From Mycobacterium sp. URHD0025 (GTDB taxonomy: Bacteria > Actinomycetota > Actinomycetes > Mycobacteriales > Mycobacteriaceae): a DNA stretch of 64,000 nucleotides. Numbering within the stretch: the first letter of the stretch is position 1; the number at the start of each line of letters is the position of its first letter. The stretch covers positions 124,001 through 188,000 of the forward strand of contig NZ_AUEQ01000013.1 in assembly GCF_000426065.1 (NCBI RefSeq). The letters are read 5' to 3'. The position numbers were made by a program, and so were the translations under genes. Under the pieces are notes generated by a model, which was not told where the DNA came from, did not search any database, and saw only the letters and a program-made list of their open reading frames with translations. Below are positions 25,034 through 33,848 of this stretch, piece after piece.

Positions 25034-27085
25034 CTATTGCTCGGGAATGTTCCGCTCGATCTCGTCGAGCCAGATCCGCGCCGACATGTCCGAGGGCGCC
25101 CGCCAGTCACCACGCGGAGACAAGGCGCCGCCGTGCGACACCTTGGGACCGTTCGGCAGCGCCGAACGCTTGAACTGGGAGAACGAGTAGAACCGCTGCG
25201 CGAACACCTGCAGCCAGTGCCGGATCTCCTTGAGGGAGTACGCCGGGCGCTTGTCTTCGGGGAACCCGGCCGGCCAGTCACCGAGAGCCGGATCATGCCA
25301 GGCGTGCCAGGCCAGGAAGGCCACCTTCGACGGGCGGAAACCGTAACGCAGCACCTGGAACAACGAGAAGTCCTGCAGCACATACGGTCCGACCTTGGCC
25401 TCGCTGCTCTGGATCTCCTCGTCCTCCCCCGTCGGGACCAGCTCCGGGGTGATCTCGGTGTCCAGCACGGACTGCAGCACCTCGTTGACTTCCGAGTCCT
25501 GCGCGCCGAATTGACCCGATGAGATCACCCATCGGATCAGGTGCTGGATAAGGGTTTTCGGCACCCCGCCGTTGACGTTGTAGTGCGACATCTGGTCGCC
25601 GACACCGTAGGTCGACCAGCCCAGGGCCAGCTCGGACAGGTCCCCGGTGCCGAGCACGATGCCGCCACGCTGATTGGCCAGCCGGAACAGGTAATCGGTA
25701 CGCAGACCGGCCTGCACGTTCTCGAAGGTGACGTCGTAGACCTTCTCGCCGCGGCCGAACGGATGGTCCATCTCGGTCAGCATCAGCTCGGCCGTCTTCT
25801 TGATGTCGATCTCTTCGAACGTCACACCGAGGGCACGGCTCAACCGGATGGCGTTGTTCTTGGTGCGGTCACCGGTGGCGAACCCGGGAAGCGTGAACGC
25901 GAGAATGTCGCTGCGCGGACGGTTTTCGCGATCCATCGCCCGCGCCGCCACGATCAGGGCGTGAGTGGAATCCAGCCCGCCGGACACCCCGATGACCACC
26001 TTGGGGTAGTTCAGGGCACGCAGCCGCTGTTCCAGACCCGACACCTGGATGTTGTAGGCCTCATAGCAATCCTGTTGCAGCCGTGCGGGGTCCGCCGGCA
26101 CGAACGGGAACCGCTCGATCTCGCGCAACAGCCCGATGTCACCCGTCGGCGGATCGAGCTGGAACTCGATGCGCCGGAACGAATCCACCTGGGCACCGTG
26201 GTTTCTGGCGTTGTCGTCGAACGTTCCCATGCGCAGTCGCTCGGACCGGATCAACTCCAGGTCCACGTCGGCCACCGACCGTCGTTCACCGTGCGGGAAG
26301 CGCTCACTGTCGGCGAGCAGTAACCCGTTCTCCCAGATCATCGTCTGACCGTCCCAGGCCAGGTCGGTGGTCGACTCCCCCTCTCCGGCAGCGGCATAGA
26401 TGTATGCGGCCAGACAGCGCGACGAGGCCGACCGGGCCAGCAGACACCGGTCGTCGGCGCGGCCGACGGTGATCGGACTGCCCGAGAGGTTGGCCAGCAC
26501 CGTCGCCCCTGCCAGCGCGGCCTGCGCACTGGGCGGCACCGGCACGAACATGTCCTCGCAGATCTCGACGTGCAAGACCAGTCCGGGGAGGTCCGAGGCG
26601 ACGAACAGCAGGTCCGGTCCGAACGGCACCTCCGCACCGGCCACCCGGATGGTGCCGCGCATGTCGGCGCCGGGCGCCATCTGCCTGCGCTCGTAGAACT
26701 CGCGGTAGGTCGGCAGATAAGACTTGGGGGCCACGCCCAGCACCGCCCCGCGGTGGATGATCACGGCGGTGTTGTAGATCCGGTGCCGATGCCGCAACGG
26801 CGCGCCGACCACCAACACCGGCGTCAACACCACCGAGGCCGCGACGATCTCGATGAGCGCCTGTTCCACCGATTCCAACAGGGTGTCCTGTAACAGGATG
26901 TCGTCGATCGAATAGCCCGACAAGGTCAGCTCGGGGAACACGGCGACTGCCACACCGTCGTCGTGGCAGGCCTGGGCCAGGCGGAGCACCGATTCGGCGT
27001 TCGCCGGCGGATCCGCCAGCGCAGTGTGATGAGTGCAGGCGGCAACCCGCGCGAAACCGTGGTGGTAGGCGCTGTAGAAGTCCAT
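25034..27085 (-). CDS. nadE: Glutamine-dependent NAD synthetase
   Basis: The roughly 683-residue enzyme is the two-domain form. The N-terminal nitrilase-type glutaminase has FPELTLSGYS (Glu), PKSYLPTYREFYE (Lys) and VEICEDMFVP (Cys, about residue 177). The C-terminal ATP-dependent synthetase has the P-loop VIGVSGGLDSTHALIVA and DQMSHYNVNGGVPKTL. It converts deamido-NAD to NAD using ammonia from glutamine and matches Rv2438c. The start MDFYSAYHHGF matches that protein; an ATG three codons upstream at 27094 is an alternative, and longer readings to 27592 run through the divergent hydrolase gene. The neighbours on the other strand are also NAD-related. Confidence 0.96.
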   Translation of the reverse strand: MDFYSAYHHGFARVAACTHHTALADPPANAESVLRLAQACHDDGVAVAVFPELTLSGYSIDDILLQDTLLESVEQALIEIVAASVVLTPVLVVGAPLRHRHRIYNTAVIIHRGAVLGVAPKSYLPTYREFYERRQMAPGADMRGTIRVAGAEVPFGPDLLFVASDLPGLVLHVEICEDMFVPVPPSAQAALAGATVLANLSGSPITVGRADDRCLLARSASSRCLAAYIYAAAGEGESTTDLAWDGQTMIWENGLLLADSERFPHGERRSVADVDLELIRSERLRMGTFDDNARNHGAQVDSFRRIEFQLDPPTGDIGLLREIERFPFVPADPARLQQDCYEAYNIQVSGLEQRLRALNYPKVVIGVSGGLDSTHALIVAARAMDRENRPRSDILAFTLPGFATGDRTKNNAIRLSRALGVTFEEIDIKKTAELMLTEMDHPFGRGEKVYDVTFENVQAGLRTDYLFRLANQRGGIVLGTGDLSELALGWSTYGVGDQMSHYNVNGGVPKTLIQHLIRWVISSGQFGAQDSEVNEVLQSVLDTEITPELVPTGEDEEIQSSEAKVGPYVLQDFSLFQVLRYGFRPSKVAFLAWHAWHDPALGDWPAGFPEDKRPAYSLKEIRHWLQVFAQRFYSFSQFKRSALPNGPKVSHGGALSPRGDWRAPSDMSARIWLDEIERNIPEQ

Positions 27086-27142
27086 CAGGCCCATTGTCAC
27101 CCGAAAAGTGTCAAGATCGGGGCACTGGGTACCAAATGACGC

Positions 27143-27682
27143 ATGAGTGATACCGCGCTCGTGGTTGTGGACATGCTCAACCATTACCGGCACGAAGATG
27201 CCGAAAAGTTGGCTCCCAATGTGGCCCCGATCATCGACCCGCTGGTCGGACTGATCGAAGCCGCGCGCAGCCGCGACGATGTCGACCTGATCTATGTCAA
27301 CGACAATTACGGCGATTTCGCCGCCCAGTTCAGCGATATCGTCGACGCCGCGCTGGCCGGCGAGCACCCGGATCTGGTGCGCCCGATCGTGCCCGCGGAC
27401 GACTGCCTGCTGCTGACCAAGGTGCGCCACAGCGTGTTCTATGCGACCGCGCTGCACTACCTGCTGGGCCGGTTGGGCAGCCGGCGGGTGGTACTTGCCG
27501 GTCAGGTCACCGAGCAGTGCATTCTCTACAGCGCGCTCGACGCCTACGTCCGGCATTTCGACGTGGTCGTACCCGCCGACGCCGTTGCCCACATCGACGC
27601 CGGGCTGGGTGACGCGGCGTTGGAGATGATGCGCAGGAACATGAGCGCGAAGGTCGTTCCTGCGTCTGAATGCCTGGGCTGA
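27143..27682 (+). CDS. Isochorismatase-fold cysteine hydrolase, nicotinamidase-like
   Basis: The 179-residue protein has the cysteine-hydrolase triad in order: Asp9 in LVVVDMLNHY, Lys in LLTKVRHSVF (about 96) and Cys in GQVTEQCILYSALDAY (about 134), with the cis-peptide V-T-E segment. The fold includes nicotinamidases and isochorismatases. Metal-ligand histidines of classical PncA are not clearly present, so the substrate is open. Its place between nadE, divergent and 57 bp away, and a sirtuin gene 22 bp downstream suggests a role in nicotinamide handling; that is inference. Confidence 0.8.
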   Translation: MSDTALVVVDMLNHYRHEDAEKLAPNVAPIIDPLVGLIEAARSRDDVDLIYVNDNYGDFAAQFSDIVDAALAGEHPDLVRPIVPADDCLLLTKVRHSVFYATALHYLLGRLGSRRVVLAGQVTEQCILYSALDAYVRHFDVVVPADAVAHIDAGLGDAALEMMRRNMSAKVVPASECLG

Positions 27683-27691
27683 CGGGCGGCC

Positions 27692-27704
27692 TATCCTGGC
27701 GAGG
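27692..27704 (+). promoter_or_regulatory. Leaderless promoter -10 of the sirtuin gene
   Basis: TATCCT at 27692-27697 is followed by exactly 7 nt and then the GTG at 27705. This supports both a separate promoter for the sirtuin gene and the GTG start. Confidence 0.5.
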
Positions 27705-28571
27705 GTGGATGCCCCCGAACTCGTCGCCCTCCTGCAGGGACGCCGCGTCGCGGTGCTGACCGGGGCCGGGATGTCGACCGACTCCGGAATCCCCGACTAC
27801 CGCGGTCCCGATTCCCCGCCGAGCAATCCGATGACCATCCGGCAGTTCACCTCCGATCCCGTCTTCCGGCAGCGGTACTGGGCCCGCAATCACATCGGCT
27901 GGCGCCACATGGACGCGACTCTGCCCAATGCCGGGCACCGTGCGCTGGCCGCGCTGGAATCCGCTGGTGTGGTGAGCGGCCTGATCACCCAGAACGTGGA
28001 CCTGTTGCACAGCAAGGCCGGTAGCCGGACGGTGGTCGATCTGCACGGCAGCTACGCGCAGGTGATCTGCCTGGATTGCGGTGCGACCATGCGTCGCGAC
28101 GAGCTGGCGGAATTGCTGGAAGCAGCCAATCCCGGGTTCCTCGAACGGGCGGAGTCGGTCGGGGGCATCGCGGTGGCCCCGGACGCCGACGCCGTGGTGC
28201 GCGAGACGCATTCTTTCACCATCGTGGACTGCGAGGCCTGCGGCGGCATGCTCAAACCCGACATCGTCTACTTCGGTGAGAGTGTTCCCAAAGACCGTGT
28301 CGAGCAAGCATATTCGATGGTGGAGGACGCCGAGGCGCTGTTGGTGGCGGGCTCCTCCCTCACCGTGTATTCGGGTTACCGATTCGTCCGGCATGCGGCC
28401 GCGCACAACATCCCGGTGGGCATCATCAACCGCGGACCCACCCGCGGCGACGACCTGGCCACGGTCAAGGTCGAGGCCGGCTGTTCGGAGATGCTGGCGC
28501 TGCTGAGCGGTGAACTCAGGACGACGTCAACGGCACCGGCGTCGGCATACCAACCGGGCCTGACGGCGTAA
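27705..28571 (+). CDS. Sir2-family NAD-dependent deacylase
   Basis: The 288-residue protein has all sirtuin signatures: VLTGAGMSTDSGIPDYRG for NAD binding, GLITQNVDLLH, the catalytic histidine in VVDLHGSY, and a Cys4 zinc site formed by C-L-D-C and C-E-A-C. The C-terminal Rossmann part continues with DIVYFGESVPKD and LLVAGSSLTVYSGY. N-V-D replaces the usual N-I-D, and no Tyr/Arg pair typical of the SIRT5-like desuccinylases is evident, so deacetylation is the default guess. It removes acyl groups from lysines, consuming NAD and releasing nicotinamide. This is distinct from the Rv1151c-type sirtuin by length and sequence. The GTG start is fixed by the -10 element. Confidence 0.9.
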   Translation: MDAPELVALLQGRRVAVLTGAGMSTDSGIPDYRGPDSPPSNPMTIRQFTSDPVFRQRYWARNHIGWRHMDATLPNAGHRALAALESAGVVSGLITQNVDLLHSKAGSRTVVDLHGSYAQVICLDCGATMRRDELAELLEAANPGFLERAESVGGIAVAPDADAVVRETHSFTIVDCEACGGMLKPDIVYFGESVPKDRVEQAYSMVEDAEALLVAGSSLTVYSGYRFVRHAAAHNIPVGIINRGPTRGDDLATVKVEAGCSEMLALLSGELRTTSTAPASAYQPGLTA

Positions 28572-28670
28572 GCTCTGACCTGTCGGCGGTACTTCGAGCA
28601 CGCGACCTTTCGACGTGTCATCGCTGATTTGCGGGATAGGGCCGGATCCGGCCAAGACGGGAGCGTCGCC

Positions 28671-29216
28671 ATGACGCCACAGCAGACACGTAAGAATGAC
28701 CAGAACTCCACCGTGCCGGCGCGCACGCCACGGCTGCGGCTGAAACCCAAAGCTCCCCAAAGCGGATATGTGGACGGGGCGTGGTGGCCCCATTCCGACG
28801 ACCTCACCGAAGAACTGCCGGATCTGCTGGCGGTGCTCTCGGTCCGTCTGGGTCGCATCGAGCGGGTCCTCTATCACTTCCCGGCATGGGCCAGTGCACC
28901 ACGCAAATTCGTCACCGGTGGGCGGACCGTACGCCTGGACGGGTACCGGCTTCAACCGCTGAACACCGTCGAGATTCTCGGCCTCGATGGCGACCGGCTC
29001 ACCCTGATGGTGATTCCGCCACACACCGACGCCGACGACGCCCACACCGCCATGATGACCGCGGCCGAACCCGACAACGCGGCCAGTGTCGACGGATTGC
29101 TCGTGACCAGTGAGCGCGACCGGGCATGGCGCACGCAGGTGTCCATCGCCCAAGAACGCTGGGAATCAGACAGCGAAGCCACCGCATCCCGGGAGCGGGT
29201 ACAGACGCAGGCCTGA
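28671..29216 (+). CDS. DUF5994-family protein
   Basis: The 181-residue protein has a beta-rich centre with YVDGAWWPHSDDLTEELP and VLYHFPAWASAPRKF, the recognisable core of the actinobacterial DUF5994 family, followed by VRLDGYRLQPLNTVEILGLDG and an acidic C-terminal helix. There is no signal peptide or membrane segment. Function is unknown. The ATG at 28671 has GGGAG about 9 nt upstream; a 14-residue extension upstream is possible but lacks a site. The first 40 residues, rich in Thr, Arg and Lys, are probably disordered. It is convergent with the P450 gene, 5 bp between stops. Confidence 0.8.
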   Translation: MTPQQTRKNDQNSTVPARTPRLRLKPKAPQSGYVDGAWWPHSDDLTEELPDLLAVLSVRLGRIERVLYHFPAWASAPRKFVTGGRTVRLDGYRLQPLNTVEILGLDGDRLTLMVIPPHTDADDAHTAMMTAAEPDNAASVDGLLVTSERDRAWRTQVSIAQERWESDSEATASRERVQTQA

Positions 29217-29221
29217 TCGCG

Positions 29222-30502
29222 TCAGGAGAACGTGCACGGCATCGACCGGATGGCGTGCACGAAGTTGCCTTGCAGATATGCCGGTTCTCCCGCGGCGATA
29301 TCGGGCAGTTGACGCAGCAGCTCGCCGAAGACTGCCCGCAGCTGCGTCCGGGCGACATGCGCGCCCAGGCAGAAGTGGCGTCCACCGCCGCCGAACCCCA
29401 AGTGCGGATTGGGCTTTCGGTTCAGGTCGAAAACGTCGGGCCGGTCGAACACGTCGGTGTCCCAGTTTCCCGACGCATAGAACATCACCACTTTGTCGCC
29501 CGCGGAGATCTGCCGGCCACCGAGTTCGACATCGACGGCCGCCGTCCGGCGGAAGGTCATCACCGGGGTGGCCCACCGGACGAACTCCTCGACGGCACCG
29601 CCGATCCTGTCGTCGAAATCCTCCATCAGCCACGCCCGTTGACCTGGGTGGTCGGTGAGCGCCTTGAGCGCATGGCTGCTGGCCTGCCGCGTGGTGTCGT
29701 TGCCCGCGACCGCCAGCAGCACGAAGAACGCGGCCACCTCGGCATCGGTGAGCCGGTCTCCGTCCACCTCGGCAAGTACCAGCGCACTGATCAGATCGTT
29801 CCCCGGATTCTCCCGACGTTGTGCGGCAAGCGCATTCGCCACCTGGTGCAGGTACATCTGGCTTTGCAGCAGCACCTCCAACGGGTTGCGCCCCGCCAGG
29901 TACACCGGGTCAGACCAGGAGACCATCGCGTCGGCGGCATGCGCCACCTGCTGGCGTTCGGACTCGGGAATCCCGACCATGTCCGACAACGTGCGGATGG
30001 GCAGTTCCTTGGCGCACTGCTCGACGAAATCCACCCCGCTGCCTGCGTCTCCGAGCTCGGCCACGATCTGACGGGCGTTGTCCTGGATCGAGGTTTCGAT
30101 GCGGGCCACCTGCCGAGGCGTGAAAGCCGAATGGACGAGTTTGCGGATCAGCGTGTGCCGCGGCGCATCCATCGCCAGGAATGACTGTGAGGCCTCCAGC
30201 AACTCTTCCGGAACCGTCTCGAACAACACCCCTTTGCCCGACAAGAACGTCTCACTGTCGCGGCTGATGGCCACGATGTCGGCGTGCCGGGTGACGGCCC
30301 AGAATCCTCGATCGTCGGGATCCTCCATGAGGGAGTCCTCGACCGGCGGATGCCAACTGACCGGGCGTGCGGCGCGGAGCTCGGCGAAGGTGTTTTCCCG
30401 CTCGGCTGCCGTGGTGGCCCAGAACGCCCGCGAGGACAGGTCGATCGGGTCGTAGGGGCGCGCACCGGCAGCGGAGGCAGATGTGATGGGCGACACAGTC
30501 AT
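29222..30502 (-). CDS. Cytochrome P450
   Basis: The 426-residue protein has the heme-binding loop FGGGGRHFCLGAHVAR with the proximal Cys, the I-helix oxygen-activation motif AVAGNDTTRQA, the E-x-x-R pair in EEFVRWATP, and the FDLNRKPNPHLGFGG meander. It is a soluble bacterial class I P450 needing ferredoxin and reductase partners, which are not adjacent. It broadly resembles the mycobacterial CYP124/125/142 lipid-hydroxylase group, but subfamily assignment needs an alignment. The ATG at 30502 is chosen because a -10 element lies 7 nt upstream (leaderless); a GTG at 30526 would fall within the operator. A TetR gene is divergent. Confidence 0.9.
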   Translation of the reverse strand: MTVSPITSASAAGARPYDPIDLSSRAFWATTAAERENTFAELRAARPVSWHPPVEDSLMEDPDDRGFWAVTRHADIVAISRDSETFLSGKGVLFETVPEELLEASQSFLAMDAPRHTLIRKLVHSAFTPRQVARIETSIQDNARQIVAELGDAGSGVDFVEQCAKELPIRTLSDMVGIPESERQQVAHAADAMVSWSDPVYLAGRNPLEVLLQSQMYLHQVANALAAQRRENPGNDLISALVLAEVDGDRLTDAEVAAFFVLLAVAGNDTTRQASSHALKALTDHPGQRAWLMEDFDDRIGGAVEEFVRWATPVMTFRRTAAVDVELGGRQISAGDKVVMFYASGNWDTDVFDRPDVFDLNRKPNPHLGFGGGGRHFCLGAHVARTQLRAVFGELLRQLPDIAAGEPAYLQGNFVHAIRSMPCTFS

Positions 30503-30509
30503 GTTGCTG

Positions 30510-30539
30510 ACGATAAGTCTAGACACTATGTCTAGTCAA
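30510..30539 (-). promoter_or_regulatory. P450 promoter (leaderless)
   Basis: On the minus strand, -35 TTGACT (30539-30534) and -10 TATCGT (30515-30510) are 18 nt apart, and the -10 ends 7 nt before the ATG at 30502. The TetR palindrome fills the spacer. Confidence 0.6.
30519..30535. promoter_or_regulatory. TetR operator palindrome
   Basis: CTAGACA, a 3-nt spacer CTA, and TGTCTAG form a perfect 7-3-7 palindrome in the divergent P450/tetR gap. It lies between the -35 and -10 of the P450 promoter and about 20 bp upstream of the tetR -10, so one bound dimer could repress both genes. Confidence 0.65.
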
Positions 30540-30556
30540 GGTGTGGCGATAACCGA

Positions 30557-30568
30557 TACCCTGGGCCC
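30557..30568 (+). promoter_or_regulatory. Leaderless promoter -10 of the tetR gene
   Basis: TACCCT at 30557-30562 is 6 nt before the ATG at 30569. The expected -35 region overlaps the edge of the CTAGACA palindrome, consistent with autoregulation. Confidence 0.45.
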
Positions 30569-31204
30569 ATGCCATCGGTAACGCGAAAACCGCAGGCCAA
30601 CCGGGAAGAACGGCGCGAGCGGATCGAAAGGCAACTGCTGGACGCCACCGACCGGCTGATGGCTGACGGCACCAGCTTCACCGAGCTCAGCGTGGACAAA
30701 CTGGCCACCGAGGCCGGGATCTCGCGGGCCAGCTTCTACATCTATTTCGAGGACAAGGGCCATCTGCTGCGCCGGCTGGCGACACAGGTGTTCGGTGACC
30801 TCAGCGACGCCGCACAGCAGTGGTGGGGCGTCGCGGCCCGGCGCGATCCCGCCGACGTCCGCACCGCCATGTCAGGCATCATCGCCAGCTATCGGCGGCA
30901 TCAGCCGGTGTTGATCGCGCTGAACGAGATGTCCGCCTACGACCCTCTCGTCGGACAGACCTACCGCGAGCTGCTGGCCGGGATCTCCGAAAGACTCACC
31001 GAGGTGATCGAGGACGGCCACTCCGACGGGTCGATCCGACGACAATTGCCGGCCGCTGTCACCGCGAGCACACTGACCTGGATGGTGGAGCGAACGTGCC
31101 ACCAGAATCTGCCGTCACAGCCGCCGTCGTATGACGCCGAGCTGGCCGATACCCTCACCGAAATCATCTGGGGCGCGCTCTATCTGGAGTCTCCCAGCCA
31201 GTGA
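30569..31204 (+). CDS. TetR-family transcriptional regulator
   Basis: The 211-residue protein has the N-terminal TetR DNA-binding domain: LLDATDRLMADGTSFTELSV leads into the helix-turn-helix VDKLATEAGISRASFYIYFEDK (about residues 45-66). The C-terminal helical domain would bind a small ligand, possibly a lipid or P450 substrate. It is divergent from the P450 gene with a perfect palindrome between them, so it most likely represses the P450 and itself. The ligand is not predictable. The stop codon is the start of a 12-bp inverted repeat that probably ends transcription before the convergent proB gene. Confidence 0.9.
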   Translation: MPSVTRKPQANREERRERIERQLLDATDRLMADGTSFTELSVDKLATEAGISRASFYIYFEDKGHLLRRLATQVFGDLSDAAQQWWGVAARRDPADVRTAMSGIIASYRRHQPVLIALNEMSAYDPLVGQTYRELLAGISERLTEVIEDGHSDGSIRRQLPAAVTASTLTWMVERTCHQNLPSQPPSYDAELADTLTEIIWGALYLESPSQ

Positions 31205-31251
31205 TTTGTGGAGTCTGGGCCGCCACCAGCACGGCTCGCACTCCACAAATC
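31203..31251. terminator. Bidirectional hairpin between tetR and proB
   Basis: GATTTGTGGAGT (31203-31214) and ACTCCACAAATC (31240-31251) form a perfect 12-bp stem around a 25-nt loop, filling the whole gap between the convergent tetR and proB stops. Each strand would give a strong hairpin, so it likely terminates both genes. Confidence 0.65.
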
Positions 31252-31253
31252 GC

Positions 31254-32387
31254 CTAGGTGGCGACCAGATCGTCGGCGTGCACCGCGGGCCGGCGCAGCT
31301 CGGCAGGCAGGTCGGGTGTCGAGCGGCCGATGATCGCCGCCAACTCCGAAGCCTCGTAGGCCACCACGCCGCGCGCGACGGTTTGGCCGTCGAGCGACCG
31401 CAGATCCACCACGTCGCCGCCGTGGAATCGCCCCGTCACCTCGGTGATGCCGGCGGGCAGCAACGAACGGCGCTGTTTGACGACCGCACGCACCGCGCCG
31501 TCGTCGAGAGTCAACGCCCCGTGGGACTCCGCGGCGTGGCGAACCCAGAATCGCCGCGCCGACATCCGCTCGGGCCGCGGCGCGAACACCGTGCCCACCG
31601 AGGCATCGCTGAGCGCCGCAGTCGCATCGGCCGCGGCCGCCAACAGCACGGGCACGCCGGCGTCCGCGGCCAACAGCGCCGAGGACAACTTCGAGGCCAT
31701 GCCGCCGGTACCCAAGTTGCTGCCTCCGCCGGCCACCACGCCGTCGAGATGCTCTCGCGCGGCGACCTCGGGGATGAAGCGGGCCGGTTTGTCCGAGGGC
31801 GCCTTCCGCGGGTCACCGTCGTAGAGACCATCGATGTCGGACAGCAGGATCAGGGCGTCGGCGCCGACCAGTTGGGCTACCAGCGCCGAGAGCCGATCGT
31901 TGTCACCGAACCTGATCTCGTTGGTGGCCACCGTGTCGTTCTCGTTGACGATCGCCACCGCGTGCAGTGCGCGCAATCGGTCCAGTGTGCGCTGAGCGTT
32001 GTTGTGCTGCACCCGCATCGAGATGTCCTGTGCGGTCAACAGCACCTGCCCGACGGTGCGGTCGTAGACCCCGAACGCCGAACTCCAGGCATTGACCAGG
32101 GCCACCTGTCCGACGCTGGCCGCCGCCTGTTTGGTGGCCAGATCTGTTGGGCGCTTGGAGAGTCCGAGGGGTTCGATGCCGGCGGCGATGGCGCCGGAAG
32201 ACACGATCACCAGATCGGAGCCGGCTTTCATGCGACCTTCGATGGCCTCCACCAGCACGGCGAGCCGTCCGGCGTCGAACACACCGGACGGGGTGGTGAG
32301 CGCAGTCGTGCCGATCTTGACGACGACCCTGCGTGCCGTCCGAATCGCATCGCGATGTGGTGAGTGCGCGGACTCCACGCTCGTCAC
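31254..32387 (-). CDS. proB: Glutamate 5-kinase
   Basis: The 377-residue protein has the amino-acid kinase core, RRVVVKIGTTALTTPSG, VIVSSGAIAAGIEPLGL and FGDNDRLSALVAQLVGAD, and a C-terminal PUA domain (about 290-370) with VTGRFHGGDVVDLRSLDG. ProB phosphorylates glutamate in the first step of proline synthesis and is normally inhibited by proline. The GTG at 32387 overlaps the obg stop as GTGA, giving 377 residues against 376 in M. tuberculosis; readings to 32588 lie within obg. Order rplU-rpmA-obg-proB is conserved. Confidence 0.96.
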   Translation of the reverse strand: MTSVESAHSPHRDAIRTARRVVVKIGTTALTTPSGVFDAGRLAVLVEAIEGRMKAGSDLVIVSSGAIAAGIEPLGLSKRPTDLATKQAAASVGQVALVNAWSSAFGVYDRTVGQVLLTAQDISMRVQHNNAQRTLDRLRALHAVAIVNENDTVATNEIRFGDNDRLSALVAQLVGADALILLSDIDGLYDGDPRKAPSDKPARFIPEVAAREHLDGVVAGGGSNLGTGGMASKLSSALLAADAGVPVLLAAAADATAALSDASVGTVFAPRPERMSARRFWVRHAAESHGALTLDDGAVRAVVKQRRSLLPAGITEVTGRFHGGDVVDLRSLDGQTVARGVVAYEASELAAIIGRSTPDLPAELRRPAVHADDLVAT

Positions 32388-33832
32388 TCGTCTTCGCTTC
32401 CCGGATGGCGGCGCTCCTTGCGCGCGGCCTTGCGCTCGGACGCGCCGATCCGGTCGGTCTGCTCGAGCCGGATGTCGGTGCCTCGCCCGGTCAGCGGCAT
32501 ATCCACACCGGCAGGCGTCTGCGGTTCCCAGTCGAAGGTCATGTCGCCGATGGTCACGGCGCAGCCGGGCTTGGCGCCCTTCTTCCACAGCTCGTCCTCG
32601 ACACCCAACCGCGCCAACCGGTCACCCAGGTAACCGACGGCCTCGTCGTTGTCGAAGTTGGTCTGGGCGATCCAGCGCTCGGGACGGGTACCGCGCACGA
32701 TGAATCCGCCGAATCCGTCGGTCTCGACGGTGAAGCCGCTCTCGTCGACGGCGATCGGCCGGATCACCGGACGCCTCGGCACCACGACAGGCTGCGCATC
32801 GCGGTAGGCCTTCACCATCTCCCACAGCGCAAAGATCAGGGGGCGCAAGCCATCACGGCTGACCGTCGAGATCTCGTACACCGGCCAGCCGAACTGCGAC
32901 TCCACCTCTTCCCGCACGAAGTCGGCCAACTCGCGGGCATCGGGAACGTCGATCTTGTTGAGCACCACCGCACGTGGCCGCGACGCCAGGTCGCCAAGGG
33001 TGGAATCGCCCTGCAGAGTCGGGGTGTAGGCGGCGAGTTCGGCCTCCAGCGCCTCGATATCGGAGATCGGGTCACGCCCCGGCTCCATGGTGGCGCAGTC
33101 CACGACATGGACGAGCACGGCGCAGCGCTCAAGGTGCCGGAGGAATTCCAGACCCAGGCCCCGACCCTCGGAGGCGCCGGGGATCAGACCGGGAACGTCG
33201 GCGACGGTGAAGGTGTTGTCTCCCGCCGACACCACGCCCAGGTTGGGCACCAGCGTGGTGAACGGATAGTCGGCGATCTTGGGCTTGGCCGCCGAGATGG
33301 TCGACACCAGAGATGATTTACCCGCAGAGGGAAAGCCGATCAGGCCCACATCGGCGACAGTCTTGAGTTCCAGGGTGAGATCTCGGGACTGGCCCTTCTC
33401 ACCCAGCAGGGCGAAGCCGGGAGCCTTACGAGCCCGGGAGGCCAGCGCCGCGTTGCCGAGCCCGCCGCGACCACCCTGTGCGGCTTCGAAGCGGGTGCCT
33501 GCACCGACCATGTCGGCCAGCATGCGACCGTTCTCATCGAGCACGACCGTGCCATCGGGCACGCGCACGATCAGGTCATCGCCTGCGGCGCCGTCACGAT
33601 TGCTGCCCGCACCCTGCTTACCCGAGGGTGCGACGACATGGGGATGAAAGTGGAAGTCCAGCAAGGTGTGAACCTGCGGATCCACCACCAGCACGATGCT
33701 GCCGCCACGACCGCCATTGCCGCCGTCGGGCCCGCCGAGGGGTTTGAATTTCTCGCGGTGCACCGACGCGCAGCCGTGGCCGCCGTTTCCGGCACTCGCA
33801 TGGATGACGACGCGGTCTACGAACCGGGGCAT
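32384..33832 (-). CDS. obg: Obg/CgtA GTPase
   Basis: The 482-residue protein has the glycine-rich Obg fold at the N-terminus (ASAGNGGHGCASVHREKF, DGGNGGRGGSIVLVVD), a GTPase domain with P-loop IGFPSAGKSSLVS, switch II DVPGLIPGASEGRGLG and NKIDVPD, and a C-terminal OCT domain (about 340-420) followed by an acidic-basic tail. Obg binds the 50S subunit and couples ribosome assembly to growth and stringent signals. The ATG at 33832 has GGAGAGGA upstream, next to the base of a long hairpin at 33849-33904 that could influence its translation. It is coupled to proB by a GTGA overlap. Confidence 0.97.
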   Translation of the reverse strand: MPRFVDRVVIHASAGNGGHGCASVHREKFKPLGGPDGGNGGRGGSIVLVVDPQVHTLLDFHFHPHVVAPSGKQGAGSNRDGAAGDDLIVRVPDGTVVLDENGRMLADMVGAGTRFEAAQGGRGGLGNAALASRARKAPGFALLGEKGQSRDLTLELKTVADVGLIGFPSAGKSSLVSTISAAKPKIADYPFTTLVPNLGVVSAGDNTFTVADVPGLIPGASEGRGLGLEFLRHLERCAVLVHVVDCATMEPGRDPISDIEALEAELAAYTPTLQGDSTLGDLASRPRAVVLNKIDVPDARELADFVREEVESQFGWPVYEISTVSRDGLRPLIFALWEMVKAYRDAQPVVVPRRPVIRPIAVDESGFTVETDGFGGFIVRGTRPERWIAQTNFDNDEAVGYLGDRLARLGVEDELWKKGAKPGCAVTIGDMTFDWEPQTPAGVDMPLTGRGTDIRLEQTDRIGASERKAARKERRHPGSEDE

Positions 33833-33848
33833 CGGACATCCTCTCCGT

